40,583 nt of DNA from Gracilibacillus halotolerans (GCF_014206945.1 NZ_JACHON010000023.1:1-40583), one strand, 5' to 3'; numbered from the stretch's first letter, positions 16,694 through 26,328 are shown. Numbers and translations: made by a program. The notes: a model not told the origin generated them from the sequence alone.

Positions 16694-18160
16694 ATGAAAA
16701 GCGTATGGGCCTTCGATATTGGAGCATCAAACGGAAGGTTAATACTCAATAGTTTTGATGGGGAAAAAATGTATACGAAAGAAATATACCGATTTACGAA
16801 TCTAGCTGTCTCTGTGACTAATAATTATTATTGGGACGTTTTGAACATATTTACACAAATGAAAACAGCAATACGTACTAGCGTTCAACAAGGGCACAAG
16901 GTAGAAAGTATGGGAATTGATACATGGGGTGTAGATTTTGGCTTATTAGCCTCTAATGGAGAATTACTTGCTAACCCGTATAGCTATCGAAACCCAAAAA
17001 ACAAAATGGGAATGGAGCGCGCTCTACAAAATATCACCTCAGAAAGCTTATTTCAAAAAACAGGCGTAGAAACAGCACCAATCAATACACTTTTTCAATT
17101 ATTTACAATGAAAACAGAACACCCTCACCTATTAGAAATGGCAGATCAATTGTTACTGATGCCTAATCTACTAGCTTACTTCTTCTGTGGAGAAAAAAAC
17201 AACGAATTCACAATCAGTACAACAACTCAACTATTAGATCCTCAATCAACAGATTGGGATTCATCCATCCTAGATTTTCTACAAATAGACAGAAAAATAT
17301 TAGCACCGATAGCTCAACCAATTACAATAGCTGGTGAGACTTTACCAGTTATTAATGATGAATTGCAAATAGATCCAATAAAAGTCATTAATGTACCGGG
17401 CCATGACACAGCATGTGCTTTAGCGGCTTTACCACTGAAAGACCATCACTCTATTTTTATGAGCTGTGGAACTTGGGTAATAATAGGCATTCCTGTAGAA
17501 AAGCCAGTAACAGAAGAGCAAGCTATGACGTGGGGATTTACAAATGAAGGTACGATGGAAGGCACGTATCGTCTTCAGAAAAACATGATGGGAATGTGGT
17601 TACTGCAACAATGCCGTATCGTTTGGGAACGTGAGGGAATAGCAACAGATTATGAAGAAGAGAATCGCTTATTCGAACAGGCACAACCATTCTATTCTTA
17701 TATTAATCCAGACGACGAACGATTCTTTAATCCTCTTAATATGGTAGAAGCGATTCAAGATTATTGTCGAGACACAAACCAAAAGATTCCGGAAACAAGA
17801 GGCCAAATTATTCGTTGTATATTGGAAAGCCTCGCATTCCATTACTTCTTAGTTATCAAACGCCTTGAAACGTTAACTGGAATAAAATTAAAGCGCATAC
17901 ATATGGCTGGTGGCGCTACACGTAATGAGCATCTATGTCAATTGATTGCTAATGCTACAACCCTTGATGTATTGGCGGGACCCGTCGAATCTAGCTCTAT
18001 TGGTAATGCAATCGGTCAATGGATAGCATTAGGGGAAATGAAAAATTTACAGGAGGCAAGAGAAGTTGTTGAGCGTTCCTTTCCTATTCAACATTATCAA
18101 CCTACAGATAGTGCCGGATGGGAGACCGCATATCAGCAATTTTTAAAGGTTATAGAATGA
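16694..18160 (+). CDS. FGGY sugar kinase, probable L-fuculokinase (RhaB-like)
   Basis: A 488-aa FGGY-family carbohydrate kinase, closest by sight to rhamnulokinase (RhaB). Visible motifs: phosphate-binding DIGASNGRLIL at the N-terminus, the substrate region GIDTWGVDFGLL, GHDTACALAALP, and the second phosphate loop SCGTWVIIG. The nucleotide-binding HMAGGATRNEHLCQLIANAT is near residues 408-427. No rhamnose isomerase or rhamnulose-phosphate aldolase is present, whereas FucI, FucU and a FucA-type aldolase are, so the likely reaction is ATP-dependent phosphorylation of L-fuculose at O1. Recruitment of a RhaB-type kinase for fuculose is inference, hence no symbol. Confidence 0.88.
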   Translation: MKSVWAFDIGASNGRLILNSFDGEKMYTKEIYRFTNLAVSVTNNYYWDVLNIFTQMKTAIRTSVQQGHKVESMGIDTWGVDFGLLASNGELLANPYSYRNPKNKMGMERALQNITSESLFQKTGVETAPINTLFQLFTMKTEHPHLLEMADQLLLMPNLLAYFFCGEKNNEFTISTTTQLLDPQSTDWDSSILDFLQIDRKILAPIAQPITIAGETLPVINDELQIDPIKVINVPGHDTACALAALPLKDHHSIFMSCGTWVIIGIPVEKPVTEEQAMTWGFTNEGTMEGTYRLQKNMMGMWLLQQCRIVWEREGIATDYEEENRLFEQAQPFYSYINPDDERFFNPLNMVEAIQDYCRDTNQKIPETRGQIIRCILESLAFHYFLVIKRLETLTGIKLKRIHMAGGATRNEHLCQLIANATTLDVLAGPVESSSIGNAIGQWIALGEMKNLQEAREVVERSFPIQHYQPTDSAGWETAYQQFLKVIE

Positions 18161-18188
18161 AATAATACAATTTTGGGAGGAATAATAA

Positions 18189-19973
18189 ATGAAAAATCAG
18201 CGCCTAATTGGAGAGATGCCGAAAGTTGGGATTCGTCCAACAATTGATGGAAGAAGAAAGGGTGTCCGAGAATCTTTAGAAGAAAAGACAATGAATATGG
18301 CAAAATCTGTAGCTGAATTTTTATCGGCTAATCTAACATACAATAATGGAAGTCCGATTGAGACCGTTATTGCTGATACATGTATTGGTGGTGTAGCTGA
18401 AGCTGCGTTAGCAAAAGCGAAATTTGATAAGGAAAATGTAGGAGTAACAATTACGGTTACACCGTGTTGGTGCTATGGTTCTGAAACAATGGATATGAAT
18501 CCGAATCGACCGAATGCTATATGGGGATTTAACGGGACAGAGCGTCCTGGTGCTGTCTATTTAGCAGCAGTGCTTGCTGCACATAATCAGAAAGGAATTC
18601 CCGCCTTTGGTATTTACGGTAGAGATGTTCAAGATATCGAGGACAATACGATACCAGCTGATGTCCAAGAGAAACTGTTACGCTTTGTTAAAGGGGGCCT
18701 TGTAGTAGCGACCTTAAAAGACAAATCGTACCTATCGATAGGATCTGTTTCAATGGGGATAGCTGGTAGCATGGTCGATGAAGGCTTTTTTCAAGAATAT
18801 CTAGGCATGCGAAACGAGTATGTCGACATGACAGAGTTAATACGACGAATAAATGAAGAAATATATGATAAAGAAGAATTTGAAAAAGCGTATAAATGGG
18901 TAAAACAAAAAGCAGTATTTGGAGAAGATATTAATTCGGAGAAAAATAAGCGTACAGAAGAGCAAAAAGATGAAGACTTAAAGATGAACATAAAAATGAC
19001 AATGATCACACGAGATTTAATGGTAGGTAATCCTAAGTTAGCAGACTTAGGATATGAGGAAGAAGCAATGGGGCATAATGCAATTGCCTCTGGGTTCCAA
19101 GGCCAACGACAATGGACCGACCATTTACCAAATGGAGATTTTATGGAGGCTATATTAAATTCTTCCTTTGATTGGAATGGTATTCGTGCGCCATATATTG
19201 TAGCAACAGAAAATGATACTTTAAATGCAGTAACGATGTTATTTGGTCATTTGTTAACCAATTCTGCTCAAGTATTTGCTGATGTTCGGACTTATTGGAG
19301 TCCGGAAGCAGTGAAACGAGTAACGAATAAAGAATTAGTGGGAAGAGCTAGTAATGGAGTGATTCATTTACTTAATTCTGGATCTGCCTCTTTAGATGGT
19401 ACAGGAGAACAGAAAATCAATGGCGAGCCAGTAATGAAACCATTTTGGGAGATTTCAGAAACAGAAGTAGATAAATGCTTGCAAGCAACCAAATGGCGCC
19501 CAGCTAATACCGAGTATTTCCGTGGTGGTGGATTTTCAAGTAACTTTAAATCAAGAGGTGACATGCCTGTAACAATTGCTCGAATCAATTTAATTAAAGG
19601 CTTAGGGCCTGTTCTTCAGATAGCTGAAGGTTATACAGTGGAATTAGACGATGATGTTCACGAGATTTTAAATAATCGTACAGACCCAACATGGCCAACG
19701 ACTTGGTTTGTCCCTAACTTAACGGGAGAAAATGCGTTTCGTGATGTATATTCGGTAATGAATAATTGGGGAGCAAATCATTGCTCTATGAGTTATGGTC
19801 ATATTGGTGCAGATTTAATTACGTTAGCATCTATGTTACGAATTCCGGTTAACATGCATAACGTAAGTAGCGAAAAGATATTCCGTCCAAGCGTTTGGAA
19901 TATGTTTGGTACGAGTAATTCCGAGGGTGCAGATTATCGGGCATGTCAAACCTACGGACCTTTATATAAATAA
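18189..19973 (+). CDS. fucI: L-fucose isomerase
   Basis: A 594-aa cytoplasmic Mn2+-dependent ketol-isomerase that converts L-fucose to L-fuculose (and often D-arabinose to D-ribulose). Metal-site residues align with E. coli Glu337/Asp361/His528: Glu341 ([10 protein letters not shown]), Asp365 ([13 protein letters not shown]) and His531 ([11 protein letters not shown]). The N-terminal substrate-binding domain with [15 protein letters not shown] and [12 protein letters not shown] is complete. Length matches the family (about 590). The start follows GGGAGG. It is the last gene of the operon and is followed by a strong terminator. Confidence 0.97.
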   Translation: MKNQRLIGEMPKVGIRPTIDGRRKGVRESLEEKTMNMAKSVAEFLSANLTYNNGSPIETVIADTCIGGVAEAALAKAKFDKENVGVTITVTPCWCYGSETMDMNPNRPNAIWGFNGTERPGAVYLAAVLAAHNQKGIPAFGIYGRDVQDIEDNTIPADVQEKLLRFVKGGLVVATLKDKSYLSIGSVSMGIAGSMVDEGFFQEYLGMRNEYVDMTELIRRINEEIYDKEEFEKAYKWVKQKAVFGEDINSEKNKRTEEQKDEDLKMNIKMTMITRDLMVGNPKLADLGYEEEAMGHNAIASGFQGQRQWTDHLPNGDFMEAILNSSFDWNGIRAPYIVATENDTLNAVTMLFGHLLTNSAQVFADVRTYWSPEAVKRVTNKELVGRASNGVIHLLNSGSASLDGTGEQKINGEPVMKPFWEISETEVDKCLQATKWRPANTEYFRGGGFSSNFKSRGDMPVTIARINLIKGLGPVLQIAEGYTVELDDDVHEILNNRTDPTWPTTWFVPNLTGENAFRDVYSVMNNWGANHCSMSYGHIGADLITLASMLRIPVNMHNVSSEKIFRPSVWNMFGTSNSEGADYRACQTYGPLYK

Positions 19974-20000
19974 AATCCAATAGTTTAATGACGATATAGA

Positions 20001-20037
20001 AAAAACACTTGATTACATGTGGTTATCAAGTGTTTTT
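20001..20037. terminator. bidirectional terminator after fucI
   Basis: A 13-bp perfect inverted repeat (AAAAACACTTGAT at 20001-20013 with 20025-20037) with T-runs on both strands, 27 bases after the fucI stop. Confidence 0.9.
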
Positions 20038-20094
20038 TCGTGCATATAACATCTTTTCAGTCGATTTGTGAAAGGTTTCTCTTTATGAACAAAT

Positions 20095-20123
20095 TCGACA
20101 CTTACCAAGAAAGCACTTACAAT
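20095..20123 (+). promoter_or_regulatory. promoter of the sensor operon
   Basis: TCGACA (20095-20100), 17 bases, TACAAT (20118-20123); each box is one base from consensus. It sits 25 bases before the start codon of the sugar-binding sensor. Confidence 0.6.
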
Positions 20124-20148
20124 TATCTTATAAAGGAAGGTGAAATTC

Positions 20149-21132
20149 ATGCGATATATATTCCCTATATTAATACTTATCCCATTTTTACTTATGTTGT
20201 ATTTTGGAAAGGAAACATTTTATATAGAAGATTCATTGAAAGAAGCGCAAACGTACGATTATCATTTTGTTCTTATTACAGAAGAAGTAGGAAATCAATA
20301 TTGGCGATTAATTGAAAAGGGAGCAAAGGATGCTGCCGCAAATCATAATATTTATCTTGAATATATCGGACCGAAAGTATCGGATACCGAAGAAATACTA
20401 GCCACGCTCGATCGAATGATCGCTGCAGGGGTTGATGGAATTATGACAAAAGGAATGAACGAAGAGGAATTTAGTGAGCTTGTCCATAAAGCAAGCGAAC
20501 AAAATATTCCTGTTGCAACGGTAGATACAGATTCGGAAGGTAGCGGCAGAGAATTTTATGTTGGAACAGACAATTACCTAGCGGGATATTTAGCTGGAGA
20601 AAATTTAATTGAAAATACTTCTGGTGAGCAGAAGGTAGCTGTAATTATTGGATTATCTTCAGCACAGAATCAAATTGAACGATTGGAAGGTTTTAAAGAT
20701 GCAATTTCACAGACTAATAGAATCGAGCTTATCGCTGTTTCAGAGTCTAATATTACGGAGCTAGGAGCAGCGCAAGCTACGTATCGTTTGTTGAAAGTGC
20801 ATCCAGAGATTACTGCTATTTTTGGTATAAGTGCTTTGGATGGTATTGGAATTGTAAAAGGTATTGAAGAAATGCAACCGACAGAGAAGCCGTATGTCAT
20901 TTCATTCGATATTTTGCCGGAAACATTAGATGCAATAGAGAAAGGACACATTGATGTAACCATTGCTCAATATCCAGAAGAGATGGGACAACTAGCAGTG
21001 GAGCAAATGCGAACACTGAAAAACAATCAAAAGGTAGAAACGATACTTCATACTTCTACCGGAATAGTAGATGCCTCGCATATTCGTAATGGAGAGTTAA
21101 TCGAACCACCTAAAGAAGGTGAACTACCATGA
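20149..21132 (+). CDS. membrane-anchored periplasmic-binding-type sugar sensor
   Basis: A 327-aa protein with one N-terminal hydrophobic anchor (about residues 2-19) and no lipobox Cys, followed by an RbsB-like (peripla_BP_4) fold. The ligand-site region is ITEEVGNQYWRLIEKGAKDA and the hinge half EFYVGTDNYLAGYLAGENLI. The ATG at 20149 is preferred to GTG 20140 because GGAAGG (20135-20140) overlaps the latter. It overlaps the kinase gene by four bases and is not next to a CUT2 permease, so it is likely the ligand-binding partner of that kinase, as XylFII is for LytS in clostridial xylose sensing, rather than a transport protein. The ligand is unknown. Confidence 0.85.
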   Translation: MRYIFPILILIPFLLMLYFGKETFYIEDSLKEAQTYDYHFVLITEEVGNQYWRLIEKGAKDAAANHNIYLEYIGPKVSDTEEILATLDRMIAAGVDGIMTKGMNEEEFSELVHKASEQNIPVATVDTDSEGSGREFYVGTDNYLAGYLAGENLIENTSGEQKVAVIIGLSSAQNQIERLEGFKDAISQTNRIELIAVSESNITELGAAQATYRLLKVHPEITAIFGISALDGIGIVKGIEEMQPTEKPYVISFDILPETLDAIEKGHIDVTIAQYPEEMGQLAVEQMRTLKNNQKVETILHTSTGIVDASHIRNGELIEPPKEGELP

Positions 21133-22577
21133 AAAAACATCTCTATCATTATTTTAGTGGAAGAACGATTCAATCTAAGCTTACTTTAATATTTGCTGTC
21201 ATTATTATTCTTTTTAATATTGTAACAATCTCTATTTACGTAAGCTCCACTCAGCTTATGCAAAATTACCATGATAGCTTCGAAACATTACTTAGGATGA
21301 ATTCCATTTCACAAACAGCGCGGGATTTATCCGATCACACAAAATCCTATGTGCTAGAGCAGGAAGAAACAGATTTAGAAGACTATTATAATAGTCGCCT
21401 CCACTTAAAGGAGCTCGTTCTACCATTGAAAGATGAAGGAATACCAATCCGGTACAAAAATTATACGAATATGGTAGATGCACTCATTGATGAATCAGAA
21501 TTAACGATTGGATTTGTTTTAAGAGAAGATATTGAACAATATACAGCGCGAATGAAGGAAGTCCAAAACACTGCGAATTATATTCAAGAGACAACACTAG
21601 AGCTACAAGACGAATCATTAATGGAATATCAAACACTCTATCGTGATATGGAGAGAAGAAATAAATCGTTTAAGTATTTTACAATTTCGTTATTAATTAC
21701 ATCAATTATGCTAGGCGGATATATTGCGGCTCGATTCTCTCGCAGTATTCATAAGCCTGTTCGAAAGTTATCGGATGCAGCCAAGGAAGTATCTTATGGT
21801 AAATTCGATGGCGAGCCAGTACACGTTTATTCCAGTGATGAATTAAAATTACTCGGTGATTCCTTTAATACAATGCGTTCCAATATTCAAGGATTAATTA
21901 AGGAGATAAAGAATCAATCAGAACAAGATATGCTAATGAAAGAATTAGAATTGAAGCATCTTCAAAATCAAATCCATCCTCATTTTCTATTTAATACATT
22001 AAATACTGTTTCGAAGATGGCCTATTTCGAGGATGCCCCTGCCACCTCTAAGCTAATAGAATCACTCGCAACAATGATGAGACATAGTTTAGGAGATTTA
22101 AATCACATGGTAGATTTGCAGGAAGAGATAAAAATGGTAAGAAATTATGTACATATTCAAAGCGTTCGTTTTATGGAGCGGGTAGAATTTTATATGGATC
22201 CACTCGCCGAGGATGTTCATGTACCTATTCCACGCTTAACGATCCAACCTTTGGTAGAGAATGCATTTATCCATGGTATTGAGTCACTAGAAGAAGGCGG
22301 AAAAATTGAGGTACTACTAAGAGAGGAACTTGCCGATATAATTATTGAGGTGCGTGATAATGGAGTAGGAATAAGTGACGAACAACAAAAGAGGTTATTT
22401 CAAGGCGACAACCAAGAGCATGTTGGTCATGTTACAGGTATTGGCCTGTCTAATGTGTATAAACGCCTCCAGCTCTTTTATCAACGAGATGATGTATTAG
22501 AAATTGATTCTACTATAGGTGAGGGAACAACGATACGATTAAAGATTCCAAAACAAGTAGGAGGAGATGCAGAGTGA
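21129..22577 (+). CDS. sensor histidine kinase, LytS/YesM type
   Basis: A 482-aa membrane kinase. TM1 is at about residues 17-40, an extracytoplasmic helical domain at 41-182, TM2 at about 183-202, HAMP at 203-257, then the His_kinase domain with QIHPHFLFNTLN (phosphoacceptor probably His285) and a HATPase_c domain with N-box PLVENAFIHGI and G-boxes DNGVGIS and GIGLSNVYKR. Its ATG overlaps the stop of the sensor gene and its own end overlaps the regulator start, so the three proteins are translationally coupled. It should phosphorylate the YesN-type regulator when the binding-protein sensor engages sugar. Confidence 0.93.
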   Translation: MKKHLYHYFSGRTIQSKLTLIFAVIIILFNIVTISIYVSSTQLMQNYHDSFETLLRMNSISQTARDLSDHTKSYVLEQEETDLEDYYNSRLHLKELVLPLKDEGIPIRYKNYTNMVDALIDESELTIGFVLREDIEQYTARMKEVQNTANYIQETTLELQDESLMEYQTLYRDMERRNKSFKYFTISLLITSIMLGGYIAARFSRSIHKPVRKLSDAAKEVSYGKFDGEPVHVYSSDELKLLGDSFNTMRSNIQGLIKEIKNQSEQDMLMKELELKHLQNQIHPHFLFNTLNTVSKMAYFEDAPATSKLIESLATMMRHSLGDLNHMVDLQEEIKMVRNYVHIQSVRFMERVEFYMDPLAEDVHVPIPRLTIQPLVENAFIHGIESLEEGGKIEVLLREELADIIIEVRDNGVGISDEQQKRLFQGDNQEHVGHVTGIGLSNVYKRLQLFYQRDDVLEIDSTIGEGTTIRLKIPKQVGGDAE

Positions 22578-23899
22578 GAGTAGTAATAGCAGAGGACGAA
22601 ATGCTAGAAAGAAAAGCGATGCGTAAATTCCTCGAGGAGCATTTCCATGATATCGAGATTGTAGGTGAAGCGGTAAACGGACGTAAAGCGATAGAACTAG
22701 CGGAAGAGCAAAAGCCAGATTTAATGCTCATGGATATAAAAATGCCAGGGATTGATGGTTTGGAAGCGATGGAGCGAATAAGTAAAACACACCCGATGAT
22801 AAAGTTCATTGTCGTCTCAGCATATGATTCGTTTCGTTATGCTAAGCAAGCAATGAAATTCGGCGTAAAAGAATATATATTAAAACCGAGCAATCAAGAG
22901 GAAGCGATTCGCGCCATCTTAAACGTCAAAAAGGAAATTGCTCGAGATCGTCAGATGAATGAAAATAGACGTGCATTCTTTTTAACGAAGATTATGCAAG
23001 GCGAAGAGATCAAATCCTTGCAACAAAGTTTATTTCCAGAAATGAAAAGTGGTTTCTTTATTGTTATGAATCAAACTGTCCCTCTTCCAATTAACTATTT
23101 GCAAAAGGATCAGGTAGCCTTATATATATCCAATGAAAAATTAGACAATGCGGCAGTATTAACGAAGGTCCGTACGCTTCAATTACAGCTAGGCGCACAT
23201 GTGTATATTGGCATTGGCCATCCAAGCTCACAAGTGGAAGATTTAACGAACTCCTATTATGAAGCAAAACAAGCATTATTTCAGTTAGTCGAAGCAGGTC
23301 AAAAGAAATACGGATTTCCACCATTACGGAAGACAGGGCCGGACATAACTCCTTTCTTTCAAGCTTTAGAAGAAGGAAACGAAGACCGAGTATGGCTTCT
23401 ATTTGAAGAGATAGTAGATCAGTTAGATGTCGAATGTTATTTTAAAATAAAGCAACTAGTAGAAGAGAAGGAACGTACATTTCCAGATATCCCTTCTCAT
23501 CAATTACAAACGGCGTCTGACTGGCGAGGCTTCCTTGAAATGGTATGTTATGAAATCCGTGAATACTATCAATCAAAAAATAAGATTGGGAGAGCAAAGC
23601 AATATATTAGCGAGAACTACCAACAATCATTAACGTTAGAAGAAGTTGCCGATGTAACGGAATTAAGTCCTAATTACTTTTCCCAACTCTTTCGTGAGGA
23701 GACAGGCTATACCTTTAGCGACTACGTAACAGAGGTGAGAATTCAAACAGCGAAAGAACTTTTACGAGAGAATAATGCTACTTTAAAGGAAATAAGCAGT
23801 CATATCGGTTATCGAGATCCTAATTATTTCAGCAGAGTATTTAAAAAGCAAGTCGGTATTTCGCCAAAGCAATATCAAAACCAAATCATAAAAAAGTGA
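22574..23899 (+). CDS. response regulator with AraC-type output domain (YesN type)
   Basis: A 441-aa regulator. The receiver domain (1-120) has the acidic pocket EDE at 7-9 and phosphoacceptor Asp54 (LMLMDIKMPGIDG), switch Ser near 82 and Lys104 (YILKPSN). A middle region (about 130-335) is of the kind found in YesN proteins. The C-terminal AraC double HTH (about 340-440) contains LEEVADVTELSPNYFSQLFREE-like sequence and IGYRDPNYFSRVFKK. The start is GTG or ATG within the four-base overlap with the kinase gene. It most likely activates the adjacent CUT1 transporter genes. Confidence 0.93.
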   Translation: MRVVIAEDEMLERKAMRKFLEEHFHDIEIVGEAVNGRKAIELAEEQKPDLMLMDIKMPGIDGLEAMERISKTHPMIKFIVVSAYDSFRYAKQAMKFGVKEYILKPSNQEEAIRAILNVKKEIARDRQMNENRRAFFLTKIMQGEEIKSLQQSLFPEMKSGFFIVMNQTVPLPINYLQKDQVALYISNEKLDNAAVLTKVRTLQLQLGAHVYIGIGHPSSQVEDLTNSYYEAKQALFQLVEAGQKKYGFPPLRKTGPDITPFFQALEEGNEDRVWLLFEEIVDQLDVECYFKIKQLVEEKERTFPDIPSHQLQTASDWRGFLEMVCYEIREYYQSKNKIGRAKQYISENYQQSLTLEEVADVTELSPNYFSQLFREETGYTFSDYVTEVRIQTAKELLRENNATLKEISSHIGYRDPNYFSRVFKKQVGISPKQYQNQIIKK

Positions 23900-23937
23900 A
23901 GACAATCTTAATATAATACAGAAATTTTCAACCTAAT

Positions 23938-23980
23938 AGGAAACGCTTTCAATATATAATCACTTTGAAAGCGTTTTTTT
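23938..23980 (+). terminator. terminator hairpin with embedded cre-like motif
   Basis: A 12-bp perfect inverted repeat (AAACGCTTTCAA at 23941-23952 with 23965-23976) followed by seven T (23974-23980). The upstream arm and two preceding bases, AGGAAACGCTTTCA (23938-23951), match cre TGNAARCGNWWWCA but for the first base. It lies between the regulator stop and the binding-protein gene, whose ribosome site begins only about eight bases after the T-run. Confidence 0.8.
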
Positions 23981-24004
23981 ATTATATAGAGGGGGTTGAA
24001 CATT

Positions 24005-25333
24005 TTGTTAAAAAGAAGTTTATCGCTTTTATTTATGATGGTTGTAATCAGTCTGTTAGTAGCTTGTGGTAGCGACAGTGAATCATCGAATGATGCAGCA
24101 GATGAGAATGCTTCGAATGAGGAAACAGACAATAACTCAGAATCAACGGGCTCTGGTGAAGGTGGAACGTTAGAGATCTTCAGCTGGTGGACAGGAGCCG
24201 GTGAAGAGGATGGCTTGTTAGCACTTATTGATTTATTTGAATCCAAATATCCAGATGTAGCAGTTGAAAACGCAGCTGTTGCAGGGGGAGCAGGTACGAA
24301 TGCAAAAGCTGTATTAGCAGCGAGAATGCAAGGGAATGACCCACCATCTACCTTCCAAGTACACGGAGGTGCAGAGTTGAATGAGAGCTGGGTAGCAGCC
24401 GATATGATGGAGCCATTAAACGATTTCTATGAGGAATATGAATTAATGGACAAATTTCCAGAAGAACTGATTGATCTAGTTAGTAAGGACGGCAACATTT
24501 ATTCTGTTCCAGTAAATATTCACCGTGGAAATGTTATTTTTTATAACAAAGCAGTCTTTGAAGACAATGGAATAAGTGAACCGACTACATTGGATGAGTT
24601 CATGGACGTACTACAGCAGTTACAAGATGCGGGTGTGACACCACTAGCAATGGGAGATAAAGAGGCATGGACCGCAACACAAATTTTCGAAAACTTATTA
24701 CTTGCTACATTAGGTCCAGATGATTATCGCAACTTGTGGACAGGAGACGTAGCTTTTGATGACGATCGTATCGTCGAAGCAGCAGAATATTTCAAAACAA
24801 TTCTTGGTTATGTGAACGAAGACCATGCTTCCCGTAACTGGCAGGATGCGGCGCAGTTAGTTGGTGAAGGTGAAGCAGGAATGACTAATATGGGAGACTG
24901 GGCGAAAGGTTATTTCTCTAATGACTTAGAGTTAGAAACGAACGTAGACTTTGGCTACTTTGCATTCCCAGGTACAACAGAAGACTTTATGGTTATTACC
25001 GACACATTCGGCTTACCGAAAGGTGTGGAAGATCCAGAACTAGTGAAGGAATTTCTAAATGTGTTAGCTTCAGCAGAAGGGCAAGATGCATTTAACCCAC
25101 TAAAAGGGTCAATCCCTGCACGTGTAGATGCAGATCCTTCGAAGTATGACGAATATGGTACGGACACAATGGAAGATTTCCAAAATAGTAATTTAACACC
25201 GAGCTTGGCCCATGGTTCTGCAGCCTCTGAAGGTTTCCTAACGAAGGTGAACCAAGAAGTAAACATTTTTGTTACACAACAAAATGTAGAACAATTTATT
25301 GAAAAATTAGTTCAAGCTGCAGGAGATTTATAA
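24005..25333 (+). CDS. CUT1 sugar-binding lipoprotein, substrate unknown
   Basis: A 442-aa family 1 solute-binding protein. I use TTG 24005, about nine bases after the GGGGG ribosome site (23991-23995); an upstream in-frame TTG at 23996 touches that site. The signal ends in lipobox LVAC (Cys near residue 20), then an acidic Ser/Asn linker. The mature part begins LEIFSWWTGAGEEDGL, which resembles glucose/mannose- and cello-oligosaccharide-type binding proteins (GtsA-like). It is probably controlled by the YesM/YesN-type pair upstream. A hairpin follows, then the permease genes. The sugar is not identifiable from sequence. Confidence 0.9.
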   Translation: MLKRSLSLLFMMVVISLLVACGSDSESSNDAADENASNEETDNNSESTGSGEGGTLEIFSWWTGAGEEDGLLALIDLFESKYPDVAVENAAVAGGAGTNAKAVLAARMQGNDPPSTFQVHGGAELNESWVAADMMEPLNDFYEEYELMDKFPEELIDLVSKDGNIYSVPVNIHRGNVIFYNKAVFEDNGISEPTTLDEFMDVLQQLQDAGVTPLAMGDKEAWTATQIFENLLLATLGPDDYRNLWTGDVAFDDDRIVEAAEYFKTILGYVNEDHASRNWQDAAQLVGEGEAGMTNMGDWAKGYFSNDLELETNVDFGYFAFPGTTEDFMVITDTFGLPKGVEDPELVKEFLNVLASAEGQDAFNPLKGSIPARVDADPSKYDEYGTDTMEDFQNSNLTPSLAHGSAASEGFLTKVNQEVNIFVTQQNVEQFIEKLVQAAGDL

Positions 25334-25341
25334 GTTTCCCT

Positions 25342-25372
25342 CATGGCTCGCTCTATGCGGGCCATGTTTTTT
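25342..25372 (+). terminator. intercistronic terminator/attenuator after the binding-protein gene
   Basis: CATGGCTCGC (25342-25351) pairs fully (one G-T) with 25357-25366 around the loop TCTAT, and TTTTTT follows. It would end part of the transcripts after the binding-protein gene, giving excess binding protein over permeases. Confidence 0.8.
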
Positions 25373-25419
25373 AACGAACTATCAAGATATAGAAACAGAT
25401 AGATGGGAGGACAAACTGA

Positions 25420-26328
25420 ATGAAATTAACAAAAGATCAGCTTATGGCAGCATTATTTCTAGCCCCATCTTTATTGCTTATTGCCATATTTGTATACGGT
25501 TTTATTGGATGGACAGGTTGGGTGTCGGTAAGTAATTGGAACTCTCTTATGCCTGATATGTCGTTTGCTGGCCTTAAAAATTATCTATATTTATTTGGCG
25601 ATTACCGTTTTCAAGCTGGAATTAGAAACACTATTTTCTTCACGGTTTTATTTATTCTATCCGTAATTGTTTTAGGGTTAAGTCTAGCCATTTTATTAGA
25701 TCAAACGAAAAAAGGAAATGCAGTTTTTCGAAATATTTTTCTTTTCCCGATGGCACTTTCTTTTGTCGTAACAGGTGTTGTATGGCAATGGCTACTTCAT
25801 CCTTCTACAGGATTTAACCGCTTTCTTCAAGTGTTCGGTATTCAACCGAAATGGTATACCGATACGAATATTCTCGCAGGATTTCAATGGGGGAGTATTG
25901 AGTTTGGTTTACCTGTCGCCATCATTGCCGTTGTAATTGCTGCTGTATGGCAAATGACAGGATTTTCATTGGCTATGTATGTTGCTGGTTTGACTGGGAT
26001 TGACGAAGAGCTTCGTGAAGCGGCACGAATTGATGGTGCAACAGAGTTTCAAATTTATCGTAAAGTTATTTTACCAATGCTAACGCCAATTACGATGAGT
26101 GTCATCATAATAATGGCACACATATCGTTGAAAATATTTGACCTTATCTATGCAATGACAGGATCAGGTGCAAACTTTGTTACCGATGTCCCTGGTGTTT
26201 ATATGTTTGAAACTACTTTCCGTGGAAATTACTATGCCAATGGAGCAGCAATCGCAATGATTATGCTTATACTAGTGGCGGTATTTATCGTTCCATATTT
26301 AATCCACAGTAGAAGGGGGACATCCTAA
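25420..26328 (+). CDS. CUT1 sugar ABC transporter permease (MalF type)
   Basis: A 302-aa, six-helix permease. The EAA loop reads EELREAARIDGATEFQIYRK, near residues 203-222. The N-terminal LFLAPSLLLIAIFVYGFIGWTGW is the first membrane helix with the MalF/UgpA-type PSLL segment. The start follows GGGAGG. Its stop overlaps the start of the next permease (shared base at 26328), so the two subunits are coupled. No ATPase gene is nearby; an MsmX-type shared ATPase is expected elsewhere in the genome. Confidence 0.92.
   Translation: MKLTKDQLMAALFLAPSLLLIAIFVYGFIGWTGWVSVSNWNSLMPDMSFAGLKNYLYLFGDYRFQAGIRNTIFFTVLFILSVIVLGLSLAILLDQTKKGNAVFRNIFLFPMALSFVVTGVVWQWLLHPSTGFNRFLQVFGIQPKWYTDTNILAGFQWGSIEFGLPVAIIAVVIAAVWQMTGFSLAMYVAGLTGIDEELREAARIDGATEFQIYRKVILPMLTPITMSVIIIMAHISLKIFDLIYAMTGSGANFVTDVPGVYMFETTFRGNYYANGAAIAMIMLILVAVFIVPYLIHSRRGTS

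Noticed and set aside
20019-20315. 98-codon plus-strand frame before and across the start of the sensor gene
   Set aside because: It begins in the fucI terminator and overlaps, out of frame, the better-supported sensor protein.
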